63,048 nt of DNA from Firmicutes bacterium AM31-12AC (GCA_003480425.1 QUJA01000015.1:1-63048), one strand, 5' to 3'. Shown: positions 8,692 through 16,989, counted from the stretch's first letter. Program-made: numbers and translations. Notes: a model not told the origin generated them from the sequence alone.

Positions 8692-9002
8692 GCTATATCT
8701 AAACGGGCTGATATGGTTTGACCAAATTTGGCAAAACGAGAGCCGGTTTCATCCAATTTTTAGTGGTCCGCAAGTGGTTAACTGGCTAAAAAGAGGGCAA
8801 AAAGAGGGGAAAGTGGTTCCCAAAGTGGTTAACCGAGAGCCGATTTTTGGGGTGCTTTTCAGCCCTCCTTCCCCTCGTTTTTTGGCTGTGGCAGTTTGGC
8901 ATAGTTTGAGCTAATTTGAATAATTGAATATGAATTTGATGTAGCACACAGTATAAATGCTGGGTGCTTTTTTCATTTCAGAAACTCGTATTCCGGCGAT
9001 AG
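8692..9002 (+). other. ICE left end, non-coding, with AAGTGGTT direct repeats
   Basis: I see no convincing gene here. AAGTGGTT occurs at 8772, 8811 and 8823 (8772 and 8823 extend to AAGTGGTTAAC). A related GAGAGCCG motif followed by GTTT or ATTT occurs near 8739 and 8834. Clustered direct repeats just inside an att site are what arm-type integrase sites look like; they could also be binding sites for ParB or the replication protein. Confidence 0.5.
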
Positions 9003-9046
9003 AAAGAGCCGTCACTTCACTGTTAATTTTGAAGTGGCGGCTTTTT
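9003..9046 (+). terminator. hairpin with U tract before parA
   Basis: AGCCGTCACTTC at 9007-9018 pairs with GAAGTGGCGGCT at 9031-9042 (11 of 12 plus a G-U), followed by TTTTT. It separates left-end transcription from the parA operon, or acts as an attenuator for it. Confidence 0.7.
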
Positions 9047-9090
9047 CTATTTCCAGAAACAACAGCAACAATCAGAAATGAGGTGAAGTC

Positions 9091-9912
9091 ATGAACACAC
9101 AAATCATCGCCATCGCCAACCAGAAAGGCGGCGTTGGCAAAACAACAACCTGTGCGAACTTGGGAATAGGTCTGGCACAGGCCGGAAAGAAAGTGCTTCT
9201 GATCGACGGGGACCCGCAAGGAAGCCTGACAATCAGCTTGGGAAATCCGCAACCAGACAAGCTGCCATTTACACTGTCGGATGCAATGGGCAAAATTCTG
9301 ATGGATCAGCCTATACGCCCCGGAGAAGGTATTCTGCATCATGCAGAAGGCGTTGACCTGATGCCTGCGGATATTCAGCTTTCCGGTATGGAGGTTTCTC
9401 TGGTAAACGCCATGAGCCGTGAAACGATTTTACGGCAATATCTGGACACACTGAAGGGACAATATTCCCATATCCTGATTGACTGTCAGCCCTCGTTGGG
9501 GATGCTTACGGTCAATGCGCTGGCGGCTGCGAACAGGATTATCATTCCCGTTCAGGCAGAGTATCTGCCCGCCAAAGGGCTGGAACAGCTTCTATCTACG
9601 GTCAGTAAGGTGAAACGGCAGATCAATCCAAAGCTCCAGATTGACGGTATCCTGCTGACGATGGTGGATAACCGCACCAACTTTGCAAAAGAGATTGCTG
9701 CTTTGCTGCGGGACACCTATGGAAGTAAAATAAAAATCTTTGGAACGGAGATTCCACACTCTGTCCGTGCAAAGGAAATCAGCGCAGAGGGAAAAAGTAT
9801 TTTCGCCCATGACCCTGGCGGCAAGGTGGCAGAGGGGTATCGAAATCTGACGAAGGAGGTGTTGAAACTTGAAAAGCAGCGCGAAAAAAATAGAGCTGGC
9901 CTCGGTAGATGA
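9091..9912 (+). CDS. ParA-family partition ATPase
   Basis: A 273-residue MinD/ParA-type ATPase expected to work with the following ParB to keep the excised circular element in dividing cells. The deviant Walker A motif NQKGGVGKTTT starts at residue 10 (signature K12, catalytic K17), DGDPQGS follows near 41, and DCQPSLG near residue 132 gives the second ATPase motif. There is no N-terminal HTH, so this is a short chromosomal-type ParA. The ribosome binding site GAGGTGA precedes the ATG. parB begins 44 bases before its stop, so the pair is translationally coupled. Confidence 0.93.
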   Translation: MNTQIIAIANQKGGVGKTTTCANLGIGLAQAGKKVLLIDGDPQGSLTISLGNPQPDKLPFTLSDAMGKILMDQPIRPGEGILHHAEGVDLMPADIQLSGMEVSLVNAMSRETILRQYLDTLKGQYSHILIDCQPSLGMLTVNALAAANRIIIPVQAEYLPAKGLEQLLSTVSKVKRQINPKLQIDGILLTMVDNRTNFAKEIAALLRDTYGSKIKIFGTEIPHSVRAKEISAEGKSIFAHDPGGKVAEGYRNLTKEVLKLEKQREKNRAGLGR

Positions 9913-10804
9913 TCTGTTCTCCACCGAAGAAGGCCGCCAGGATGCAAAGCTGGAAAAGATTCAGGAAATTCCATTGTCTGAACTGCATCCCTTTAGGAAC
10001 CACCCATTCAAAGTCAAGGATGACGAAGCCATGATGGAGACCGCCGACAGTATCAAGCAGTATGGCGTTCTGGTTCCGGCGATTGCTCGACCGGACCCGG
10101 AGGGCGGTTATGAACTGGTGGCCGGACACAGACGGCACAGAGCAAGTGAACTGGCAGAAAAAGAGACCATGCCGGTAATTGTCCGTGATCTGGACGATGA
10201 TGCAGCCACAATTATTATGGTTGACAGCAATCTGCAACGAGAAAGTCTCCTCCCCAGTGAAAGAGCATTTGCTTATAAAATGAAACTGGATGCTATGAAA
10301 CATCAGGGAGAGCGAGTTGATTTAACTTGTTCCCAAGTTGGGAACAAGTTAGAGGGCAAGAAGTCCAGTGAGATTTTGGCAGAGCAAGTAGGTCAGAGTA
10401 AAAACCAGGTTTTTCGCTATATCCGTCTGACAGAGCTGATTCCTGAACTGCTGGACATGGTGGATGAAAAGAAAATTGCCTTAAATCCCGCCTATGAGCT
10501 GTCCTTTCTCAAAAAGGAGGAACAGGTAGACCTGTTGGACGCGATGGACAGCGAACAGGCTACCCCTTCTCTTTCTCAAGCCCAGCGGCTTAAAAAATAC
10601 AGTCAGGAGGGGCATCTGACCCTCGATATGATGCGTGTCATCATGGGTGAGGAAAAGAAAAGCGATCTGGACCGAGTGACATTTACCGCTGACACCTTGC
10701 GGAAGTATTTTCCTAAAAGCTATACGCCCCAGCGGATGCAGGAGACCATTATCAAGCTATTGGAACAATGGCAGCGTAAACGTCAGAGAGACCAGGAGCG
10801 ATGA
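9869..10804 (+). CDS. ParB/Spo0J-type partition protein
   Basis: A 311-residue ParB-like protein that starts at TTG 9869, after GAAGGAGGT, and overlaps parA. The N-terminal ParB nuclease/CTPase-like domain (about 35-140) contains LHPFRNHPF, AIARPDPEGGYELVAGHRRHRA and IMVDSNLQRESLLPSERAFAYKM. The HTH region follows (SSEILAEQVGQSKNQVFRYIRLTELIPELLDMVD). The C-terminus is basic and ends with QWQRKRQRDQER. ParB loads onto a parS site and clamps DNA. A perfect 29-base palindrome lies inside this gene at 10323-10351 and is a candidate for that site. Confidence 0.92.
   Translation: MKSSAKKIELASVDDLFSTEEGRQDAKLEKIQEIPLSELHPFRNHPFKVKDDEAMMETADSIKQYGVLVPAIARPDPEGGYELVAGHRRHRASELAEKETMPVIVRDLDDDAATIIMVDSNLQRESLLPSERAFAYKMKLDAMKHQGERVDLTCSQVGNKLEGKKSSEILAEQVGQSKNQVFRYIRLTELIPELLDMVDEKKIALNPAYELSFLKKEEQVDLLDAMDSEQATPSLSQAQRLKKYSQEGHLTLDMMRVIMGEEKKSDLDRVTFTADTLRKYFPKSYTPQRMQETIIKLLEQWQRKRQRDQER
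10323..10351. promoter_or_regulatory. perfect 29-bp palindrome inside parB, candidate parS
   Basis: Arms TAACTTGTTCCCAA and the exact reverse complement flank a single central G. The palindrome lies in frame within parB codons just before the HTH coding part. In Bacillus a parS site lies inside spo0J itself, so a partition site within the parB gene has precedent. That this one is parS is inference. Confidence 0.55.
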
Positions 10805-10816
10805 AAGGAGCCGCCT

Positions 10817-11092
10817 ATGAAAGATATTTCAGCCCGTGAGCTGAAAGGACACAACATTCTCGCCGTAGAGAGGTTTTGGGATAACACCCGCTGGATGATT
10901 GAGTTTTCCGTCCTGCATCCCAGCACAGCTTACGGCAGCCCCGGAGAGGAAATGCGGCTGTTTTTGACTGAGGACGGGTATCAGGCCGCCCTGCAAAGCC
11001 AGCAGCGCCGGGAGATCAAGATTAAGCGTTACGCTCGTGTGATTGAGGGACATATCCTCGATTTCAAACCGGGAAAACGCCGCCGCTCATAA
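10817..11092 (+). CDS. small conserved ICE protein, paralogue of 12283
   Basis: A 91-residue soluble protein following parB by 12 bases with a GAAAGGAG ribosome binding site. It shares a clear pattern with the protein at 12283: RF-x-DNTR-WMI-F-x-VL, then G-E-x-RLFLT-x-GY-x-A-L-x-SQ, then IKI-x-x-A-x-V-x-x-G. The two genes flank the replication-type gene and are probably duplicates. No enzymatic motif is seen; a role in maintenance or transfer regulation is only suggested by position. Confidence 0.75.
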   Translation: MKDISARELKGHNILAVERFWDNTRWMIEFSVLHPSTAYGSPGEEMRLFLTEDGYQAALQSQQRREIKIKRYARVIEGHILDFKPGKRRRS

Positions 11093-11115
11093 ACCCATAC
11101 AACGAAAGGAAAGGA

Positions 11116-11307
11116 ATGACTATGTGTACGGTAAAGGAAATTCAAGAAGCAATCCGGGAAGATTGCAAATCTCAGCATGACATGGAATCAACGGATATTG
11201 ACCGAGTGATGCAAACACTTCCTTTCGCCCAGGAGGAGCCATTTACAGAGGCGCGTCCTCGAAAGCCGCTGTTTTGGTTCTATGCAAGAAAATTTGAAAA
11301 GTGTTGA
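11116..11307 (+). CDS. small hypothetical ICE protein
   Basis: A 63-residue acidic-to-basic protein, MTMCTVKEIQEAIRED at the start and RKPLFWFYARKFEKC at the end, preceded by GGAAAGGA. Its stop falls directly before a strong terminator, which makes it the last gene of the parA operon. Family not recognised. Confidence 0.6.
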   Translation: MTMCTVKEIQEAIREDCKSQHDMESTDIDRVMQTLPFAQEEPFTEARPRKPLFWFYARKFEKC

Positions 11308-11308
11308 A

Positions 11309-11346
11309 CACCGCAATTCTTTGGAATGAGGATTGCGGTTTTTTTG
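11309..11346 (+). terminator. intrinsic terminator of the parAB operon
   Basis: ACCGCAAT at 11310-11317 and ATTGCGGT at 11332-11339 form a perfect stem, followed by seven T residues. It lies 2 bases after the stop of the 63-residue gene. Confidence 0.88.
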
Positions 11347-11374
11347 TACCCAAAATTCGGAAGGAGTGAGGTCG

Positions 11375-12235
11375 ATGGCCGTTTTTCGCATTGAACGGAC
11401 CCGTGATTATACCGTGATGAGCAATCATCATTTACGAAATGCAAACCTGTCGTTAAAAGCCAAGGGACTGCTTTCCATGATGTTATCTTTGCCAGAGGAC
11501 TGGAATTACACCACCCGTGGTCTTGCAAAGATCTGTAAGGAGGGCGTGGATGCCATAGGCGCTGCGTTGCGGGAATTGGAGGCTGCCGGTTACATTGTGC
11601 GGCACAAGCTGCGTGACCGGCAGGGACGCATCAGCGATACAGAGTATGTCATATACGAGCAGCCACAGCTTAGAAAACCGGATACGGATTCACCAGATAC
11701 GGAAAACCCGTATATGGATAAACCGGATACGGAAAAGCCCGCAGAATTAAATATAGAGAAATCAAATACTCAAAAACAAAATATTTATGGATCAAGTACC
11801 GATTCCATTCCCTTCCGGGATTGCGCGGCAGATTGTCTGCCGGAACGGAAAGGAAGGGATGCGATGTCACTCACAGAGATAGAGAGTTATCGGGAATTGA
11901 TTCAGGAGAATATCGGGTATGAATACCTGTGTCAGCAGTATGAAACTTATCGGGAGGATTTGGATGAGATTGTGGAGCTAATCGTGGAAACGGTCTGTGC
12001 AAAGCGAAAGACCACCCGTATTGCAGGAAGTGATTTTCCGCATGAAATCGTTCGTTCCAGATTCTTGAAGCTGGATAACTCGCACATTGAGTTTGTCATG
12101 GACTGTTTACAGAAGAACACCACGGAAATTCGTAACATGAAGCAGTATCTTCTGACCGTTCTGTTCAATGCACCGACCACGATAAGCAATCATTACACCT
12201 CACAAGTAAATCACGATCTGTATGGCGGCTGGTAA
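11375..12235 (+). CDS. replication-initiator-like HTH protein
   Basis: A 286-residue protein of the type found next to parAB in clostridial ICEs. The N-terminal part, MAVFRIERTRDYTVMSNHHLRN followed by LSLKAKGLLSMMLSLPEDWNYTTRGLA, is a winged-helix RepA/DnaD-like domain. A low-complexity linker with repeated PDTE(K/N)P units spans about residues 105-135, and the C-terminal half (from DAMSLTEIESYRE) matches the DUF6017-like domain seen with such proteins. ATG 11375 is preferred over the frame's earlier ATG because AAGGAGTGAGG lies 5-14 bases before it. It probably starts replication of the excised circle. Confidence 0.8.
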   Translation: MAVFRIERTRDYTVMSNHHLRNANLSLKAKGLLSMMLSLPEDWNYTTRGLAKICKEGVDAIGAALRELEAAGYIVRHKLRDRQGRISDTEYVIYEQPQLRKPDTDSPDTENPYMDKPDTEKPAELNIEKSNTQKQNIYGSSTDSIPFRDCAADCLPERKGRDAMSLTEIESYRELIQENIGYEYLCQQYETYREDLDEIVELIVETVCAKRKTTRIAGSDFPHEIVRSRFLKLDNSHIEFVMDCLQKNTTEIRNMKQYLLTVLFNAPTTISNHYTSQVNHDLYGGW

Positions 12236-12282
12236 ATGGTCGCTTTTTTATTGCCCGGAACTGCCGGGAGAAAGGAGCAAGC

Positions 12283-12597
12283 ATGATGTCTGAGGGAAAG
12301 ACCATAGGGCAGCTGATGGAAGAAATGCGGGCAAAGGCAGGAGCGCAGAATTATCACGGTCATGGATATATGGATCTCCAGCGTTTTGCGGAGGACACCC
12401 GGCACATGATTATTTTTGATGTGCTGACGAACGATTCCCCTGTTGGCTGGAAAGGCGAACGAACCCGCCTGTTCCTGTCGGATACCGGTTATGAAAAAGC
12501 ACTGGATAGTCAGGAAAAGGGGCAGATTAAGATTTTGAGCCACGCAAAGGTACGTCAGGGCAATCTGCACTATGACCGTTCTGACCAGTTACGCTAA
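12283..12597 (+). CDS. small conserved ICE protein, paralogue of 10817
   Basis: A 104-residue protein with an N-terminal extension (MMSEGKTIGQLMEEMRAKAG) and the same core as the 91-residue protein at 10817: RFAEDTRHMIIFDVL, GERTRLFLSDTGYEKALDSQ, IKILSHAKVRQG. It has a strong AGAAAGGAGCAAGC ribosome binding site. No known domain is recognised; presence on both sides of the replication-type gene suggests a duplicated maintenance function. Confidence 0.75.
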   Translation: MMSEGKTIGQLMEEMRAKAGAQNYHGHGYMDLQRFAEDTRHMIIFDVLTNDSPVGWKGERTRLFLSDTGYEKALDSQEKGQIKILSHAKVRQGNLHYDRSDQLR

Positions 12598-12695
12598 GGA
12601 GGGCGGTATGAAGCGTTATCTTCTGCGGCGGCTGGTGGTTCCGCCTTAGCAAAAAAAGAGATTCCCTGCAAACTTCGTGGAAAGGAGGCGAGAAA

Positions 12696-13196
12696 ATGCA
12701 GGAAGAAGTGGAAAACAGAACTTTGACGCTGGTTGTCAGTGGAACAAAGTTTACCGGCAGAATGTTTAAGGCTGCCATAAGCAAGTACATGGCACATCGC
12801 AAGGAAAAGAAGCTGGAAAAACAGAGAAGCCGTGATGCGCCGGTTGTTCCGCATGGAAAACAGACTGTGAAGCAGCTTGTCGGGCAGAATCAGGGAATAT
12901 CCAACATTGAGATCACAGACCCCTCTATCAAGGAGTTTGAGAAAATCGCCCGGAAATATGGTGTGGATTATGCGGTGAAAAAGGACCGCAGCAGTTCTCC
13001 GCCAAAGTACCTAATTTTTTTCAAAGGCCGTGATGCAGATGCTCTGACAGCAGCTTTTACAGAGTACACCAACAAAAAGGTCAAAAAGGCAACGAAAACA
13101 GAGCGCTCGTCCGCACTGGCAAAACTTAACCAGTTCAAAGAGATGGTTAAAAATGCTGTGGTGGATCGCACCAAGCGAAAGGAGCTGGAACGATGA
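12696..13196 (+). CDS. PcfB-family (DUF3801) conjugation protein
   Basis: A 166-residue protein resembling PcfB, an accessory protein encoded immediately upstream of the coupling ATPase in enterococcal and clostridial conjugation systems. Recognisable are the N-terminal GTKFTGRMFKAAISKYM and central EKIARKYGVDYAVKKD with FFKGRDADALTAAFTEYTNK; the C-terminus is basic. GAAAGGAGGCG precedes the ATG. Its stop overlaps the start of the VirD4-type gene by 4 bases (ATGA), so the two are coupled. Confidence 0.85.
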   Translation: MQEEVENRTLTLVVSGTKFTGRMFKAAISKYMAHRKEKKLEKQRSRDAPVVPHGKQTVKQLVGQNQGISNIEITDPSIKEFEKIARKYGVDYAVKKDRSSSPPKYLIFFKGRDADALTAAFTEYTNKKVKKATKTERSSALAKLNQFKEMVKNAVVDRTKRKELER

Positions 13197-15022
13197 AAAA
13201 GACATTGGACATCAAAAAGCTCATTTTGCTGAATATGCCGTATATCCTGATGGGACTGTTTGCTACCAATTTTGGAGAGGCATGGCGAATGGCACAAGGG
13301 GCGGATGCTTCAGAAAAGTTTCTTTCGCTGATTGCGGTTCTGCCTGGGGCGCTGGAAAGTTTCTGGCCAAGCCTGCATCCATTGGACTTGTTGGTAGGGC
13401 TGTGTTGTGGAGGCAGTCTGAGGCTGGCGGTGTATCTTAAAAGCAAGAACGCCAAGAAATATCGACATGGTTTGGAATATGGTTCGGCCCGCTGGGGAAC
13501 CCGTGAGGATATTGCACCTTACGTTGATCCTGTATTTCAGAACAATGTGATTCTGACGAAAACGGAGAGCCTGACCATGAACAGCCGCCCCAAGGACCCC
13601 AAGACTGCCAGAAACAAAAATGTACTGGTGATTGGCGGCTCCGGTTCCGGTAAGACCCGCTTCTGGCTGAAACCCAACCTAATGCAGATGCACAGCTCCT
13701 ATGTTGTGACGGACCCGAAGGGAACAATTCTGGTGGAGTGCGGAAAAATGCTCCAAAGGGGTGCGCCCAAGCTGGGGAAAGACGGAAAGCCTATGAAGGA
13801 TAAGCACGGCAAGGTCATTTATGAGCCGTACCGAATCAAGGTCCTAAATACCATCAACTTCAAGAAGTCCATGCACTATAACCCTTTCGCCTATATCCAT
13901 AGCGAAAAGGACATCTTGAAGCTGGTAACAACGCTGATCGCCAATACCAAAGGCGAAGGCAAGGCCGGAGACGATTTCTGGGTAAAAGCAGAAACCTTGT
14001 TGTACTGCGCGCTTATTGGCTATATCCATTATGAGGCTCCGGTGGAGGAACAAAACTTCTCCACCCTCATTGAGTTCATCAACGCCATGGAAGTCCGTGA
14101 GGATGACGAGGAGTTCAAAAACCCCGTAGACCTGATGTTTGATGCACTGGAAGCCGAGAAGCCAAACCACTTTGCGGTGCGCCAGTATAAGAAATATAAG
14201 CTGGCCGCTGGAAAAACAGCCAAGTCGATTTTGATTTCCTGCGGCGCTCGCCTTGCCGTGTTCGACATTGCAGAGTTGCGTGAGGTCACGGCTTATGATG
14301 AGCTGGAGCTGGATACTCTGGGAGACAGGAAAACTGCTCTGTTCCTCATTATGAGTGATACGGATGACAGCTTTAACTTCCTGATCTCCATGTGTTATAC
14401 CCAGCTTTTCAATCTGCTCTGCGAAAAAGCCGACGATGTGTATGGCGGCAGGCTTCCGGTTCATGTGCGCTGTTTGATTGATGAGTGTGCTAACATCGGG
14501 CAGATTCCGAAACTGGAAAAGCTGGTGGCCACCATCCGAAGCCGTGAGATCTCTGCCTGTCTGGTGTTGCAGGCACAGAGTCAGCTCAAGGCGATCTATA
14601 AGGATAACGCAGATACCATCATCGGTAACATGGATACATCCATCTTCCTGGGCGGTAAAGAGCCGACTACCCTCAAAGAGTTGGCTGCCGTGCTGGGAAA
14701 GGAAACCATCGACACCTACAACACCGGAGAGAGCCGTGGGAGGGAAACCTCCCATTCACTCAACTATCAAAAATTGGGGAAAGAGCTGATGAGCCAGGAT
14801 GAGCTTGCTGTTATGGATGGAGGCAAGTGTATCCTCCAGCTGCGCGGTGTGCGTCCTTTCCTTTCGGATAAGTACGACATCACCAAGCACCCCAATTTCA
14901 AGTACACTGCCGACGCGGATGATAAGAACGCTTTTGACATTGAAGCATTCTTGTCTGCAAGGCTGAAACTCAAGCCCAATGAGGTCTGCGATGTATATGA
15001 AGTAGACACAAAGGGCGCTTAA
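13193..15022 (+). CDS. VirD4/TraG-type type IV coupling ATPase
   Basis: This 609-residue coupling protein links the relaxosome to the mating channel and drives DNA transfer. The N-terminus has two membrane segments (about 10-30 and 60-80). Walker A GGSGSGKT is at residues 148-155. The all-alpha domain follows at about 260-345 (ALIGYIHYEAPVEEQNF). Walker B RCLIDECANIG is near 428, and CLVLQAQSQLKAIY near 455 is a further conserved block. Part of the all-alpha domain resembles a separate membrane protein encoded at 31799. It is the last intact gene before the interrupted Maff2 gene. Confidence 0.93.
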   Translation: MKKTLDIKKLILLNMPYILMGLFATNFGEAWRMAQGADASEKFLSLIAVLPGALESFWPSLHPLDLLVGLCCGGSLRLAVYLKSKNAKKYRHGLEYGSARWGTREDIAPYVDPVFQNNVILTKTESLTMNSRPKDPKTARNKNVLVIGGSGSGKTRFWLKPNLMQMHSSYVVTDPKGTILVECGKMLQRGAPKLGKDGKPMKDKHGKVIYEPYRIKVLNTINFKKSMHYNPFAYIHSEKDILKLVTTLIANTKGEGKAGDDFWVKAETLLYCALIGYIHYEAPVEEQNFSTLIEFINAMEVREDDEEFKNPVDLMFDALEAEKPNHFAVRQYKKYKLAAGKTAKSILISCGARLAVFDIAELREVTAYDELELDTLGDRKTALFLIMSDTDDSFNFLISMCYTQLFNLLCEKADDVYGGRLPVHVRCLIDECANIGQIPKLEKLVATIRSREISACLVLQAQSQLKAIYKDNADTIIGNMDTSIFLGGKEPTTLKELAAVLGKETIDTYNTGESRGRETSHSLNYQKLGKELMSQDELAVMDGGKCILQLRGVRPFLSDKYDITKHPNFKYTADADDKNAFDIEAFLSARLKLKPNEVCDVYEVDTKGA

Positions 15023-15241
15023 TTTCGTTCCGCTTTAGAAGGGAGTGATCTTATCTATTCGCCGCACTTGCCCTCTATGGGCCATTGGCGTACAAAGCGG
15101 ACAATCGCGAGAAAAAATAATGAAAAAGGAGGACAGCCGGAATCATGCCCCCGGAAACCGGGCGGCAGATTGTTCCGGCTTTTGTATGCCTATGAAACAT
15201 GACAAACCTATTTTTTAATCAGATTCCGGCTAACAAACTAT
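15023..15241 (+). other. structured intergenic region before Maff2
   Basis: No gene of clear merit is present. A branched hairpin occupies 15135-15180: outer arms AGCCGGAA and TTCCGGCT, inner stem CCCGG/CCGGG around AAA, then TTTTG. An upstream ATG at 15119 with a short 33-codon frame runs through it, so it could be an attenuator controlling channel genes downstream of the coupling ATPase. A similar GC-rich hairpin follows the other half of Maff2 at 24717-24742. Confidence 0.45.
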
Positions 15242-15382
15242 ATGGCATTTTTTGAACAGGCAATCACCGTTCTTCAGACCCTCGTTATCGCGCTCGGTGC
15301 CGGTCTCGGTATCTGGGGCGTTATCAACCTGCTGGAAGGTTACGGCAACGACAACCCCGGCGCCAATGCTCATGTACGGTAG
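15242..15382 (+). pseudogene. 5' half of Maff2-family membrane protein, split by the IME
   Basis: The first 41 residues, MAFFEQAITVLQTLVIALGA through GYGNDNPGA, are a normal Maff2 N-terminus: one hydrophobic helix and the conserved GIWGVINLLEGYGNDNPG. At 15365-15366 the sequence departs into the inserted element and stops after five foreign codons. The missing part (KSQGMKQLMAG...) is found in frame at 24599-24694. Maff2 is a small membrane protein of the mating channel, so the insertion should interrupt it unless the IME excises. Confidence 0.9.
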
Positions 15383-15459
15383 AGAAGCACAAGACATGGA
15401 TAGCCAGCCCTGCCACTATTCCGAAGTCAGGGGAACGCAATAGAAAAATTCATAGCTGT

Positions 15460-15479
15460 ATGCTATACTTAATTAGCAT
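15460..15479 (+). promoter_or_regulatory. extended -10 promoter within an inverted repeat
   Basis: TGCTATACT (extended -10, 15461-15469) lies within ATGCTA (15460-15465) and TAGCAT (15474-15479), perfect inverted arms. It is 170 bases upstream of the ECF sigma gene. A repressor or the sigma factor's own regulation could act here. No good -35 hexamer is seen. Confidence 0.4.
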
Positions 15480-15649
15480 TTGAACATATCAAGCTGACAC
15501 AGCAATCTCTTTGCTTGCCGTTAATGCGCGTCTACCAATAGTCCGCAGAAAGCAAGAGTAGCGTAAAGGTATAAAAATTTCAAACTTCTTTGTAACGAAA
15601 TTCCGATTTCTCCGTCTAACCTATGAAGCTGAAGGAGGTGATGACAAGT

Positions 15650-16135
15650 ATGGACTATGAAAAGCTCTATAAAGCCTACTATTTACAGGTATACTCGTAT
15701 ACTATTTCTCTTGCTAAAAATCGTGAGATAGCAGAGGAAATCACGCAGAACACATTCTATAAGGCTGTTTCTACAACATCACAATTCAAAGGTAAGTCAG
15801 ATGAATTGACATGGCTCTGCTCCATAGCAAAAAATCTTTACCATGATGAAATGCGAAGCCGTCAGCGAGTAGCTGATGTGAGTGAAATCAATGACTTGCC
15901 ATCAAATGAAAATGTTGAGAACTCAGTTACAGATTCTGACATGGCGTTCCGCATACACCTCGTTCTTCACCGTTTGGAAGAACCATACAAAGAAGTCTTT
16001 CAGCTTCGCGTATTCGGGGAACTATCTTTTTCACAAATCGCTGCAATTTTTGGAAAAACAGAATCATGGGCGAGAGTTACTTATCATCGTGCAAAGCTAA
16101 AAATTCAAGAAAGGATGGATGAAAAGCATGAGTAA
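15650..16135 (+). CDS. ECF-type RNA polymerase sigma factor
   Basis: A 161-residue sigma-70-family factor with region 2 (LYKAYYLQVYSYTISLAKNR, then EEITQNTFYKAV and WLCSIAKNLYHDEMR) and region 4 (LEEPYKEVFQLRVFGELSFS through ARVTYHRAK). GAAGGAGGTG lies 10 bases before ATG 15650; an in-frame ATG at 15641 is an alternative. It overlaps the following anti-sigma gene, so the pair should be co-translated. It lies near the IME left end and its base composition is lower in GC than the IME mob genes, so it may be acquired cargo. Confidence 0.9.
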   Translation: MDYEKLYKAYYLQVYSYTISLAKNREIAEEITQNTFYKAVSTTSQFKGKSDELTWLCSIAKNLYHDEMRSRQRVADVSEINDLPSNENVENSVTDSDMAFRIHLVLHRLEEPYKEVFQLRVFGELSFSQIAAIFGKTESWARVTYHRAKLKIQERMDEKHE

Positions 16136-16832
16136 ACAATGCGATATTGTTCGAGATATTCTTCCGCTGTATGTTGACGGTGCTTGCAGCGAAGCAAGCG
16201 CAGAGATGGTAAAAGAGCATTTGAACGCCTGTGCTGACTGTAACGCAATTTATCAGAAATTGCTTTCTCACACGAGCGAAGATGTTCTTCACGAAGAAAG
16301 CGAAAGCGTTATTATGCGCCATGAGGCAAAAGAAAAGCAGAGGGGCAGAAAAAAGATAACTATTGCTGTTCTCGTTTCCATCACTCTTTGTATCATTGCA
16401 ATTTTTACAGCTCTCTTTCTGTTACCTATAAACATTGCTTATGAGCCTGTCAAAATCGACTTCCCATTTGAGGTTGAAGATGTCGAAAGCGTTGAAATGT
16501 ACCACTATGACGGAGTGCCTGCATCAGCAGAAAAGAAAGTAGTTGTTGCTGAAAATGATATAAAGACCCTGTATGATAAGTTCAAGGGCTTATCCCTAAA
16601 AGACAAAACAACTGAGGAAACTGCTGGAGCAGATGTGACCAGCTTTAGATTTAACCTCTCAGATGGAACAAGCTACGATTTGATTTACGCCTGCTATGGA
16701 GTTAAAAACGGCGAATTGAAGTCAGAAGCAGGCGGTTTTAAGTATTTCACAAGTGCGGATATTGGCTCTTATTGGAACAATTTGAATACGGAACTTGAAG
16801 CAATTCCTATCAATGAGAGTGAATTGCCGTGA
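16128..16832 (+). CDS. membrane anti-sigma factor with zinc-finger N-terminus
   Basis: A 234-residue partner of the upstream sigma factor. The N-terminal zf-HC2-like domain contains CDIVRDILPLYVDGACSE and HLNACADC (His and two Cys ligands near residue 35). A basic stretch follows, then one membrane segment (about 78-100, IAVLVSITLCIIAIFTALFLL), then an extracytoplasmic domain of about 130 residues that may sense a signal at the cell surface. The start ATGAGTAA overlaps the sigma stop. Release of the sigma factor on signal sensing is the standard mechanism of the family; the signal is unknown. Confidence 0.88.
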   Translation: MSKQCDIVRDILPLYVDGACSEASAEMVKEHLNACADCNAIYQKLLSHTSEDVLHEESESVIMRHEAKEKQRGRKKITIAVLVSITLCIIAIFTALFLLPINIAYEPVKIDFPFEVEDVESVEMYHYDGVPASAEKKVVVAENDIKTLYDKFKGLSLKDKTTEETAGADVTSFRFNLSDGTSYDLIYACYGVKNGELKSEAGGFKYFTSADIGSYWNNLNTELEAIPINESELP

Positions 16833-16931
16833 GCAGATAGCAAACCCAGCCGAGCCTGTCAACAGTCAAGATGAACGGCGCAAATGCGCCGCCGTTGACA
16901 GCCCCGCCCGTCTTTGCTGTTCGGTAACCAA

Positions 16932-16962
16932 GAGGGCGACAGCATAAAATGCTGCCGCCCTC
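16932..16962. terminator. long near-perfect hairpin after the anti-sigma gene
   Basis: GAGGGCGACAGCAT (16932-16945) pairs with ATGCTGCCGCCCTC (16949-16962) at 13 of 14 positions around AAA. There is no U tract, so it may be a transcript-stabilising or protein-binding hairpin rather than a terminator. It precedes the ORF7-like gene by 28 bases. Confidence 0.5.
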
Positions 16963-16989
16963 TGCCATATTCAGAAAGGGGGATTTTCC

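Noticed and set aside
8690..8914. 74-codon reading frame at the ICE left end
   Set aside because: No ribosome binding site, unusual composition, and it begins within the loop and tail of the rpsI-side terminator region and covers the direct repeats.
12608..12649. 13-codon frame after GGAGGGCGGT
   Set aside because: Too short to support beyond its ribosome binding site; may be a leader peptide but there is no further evidence.
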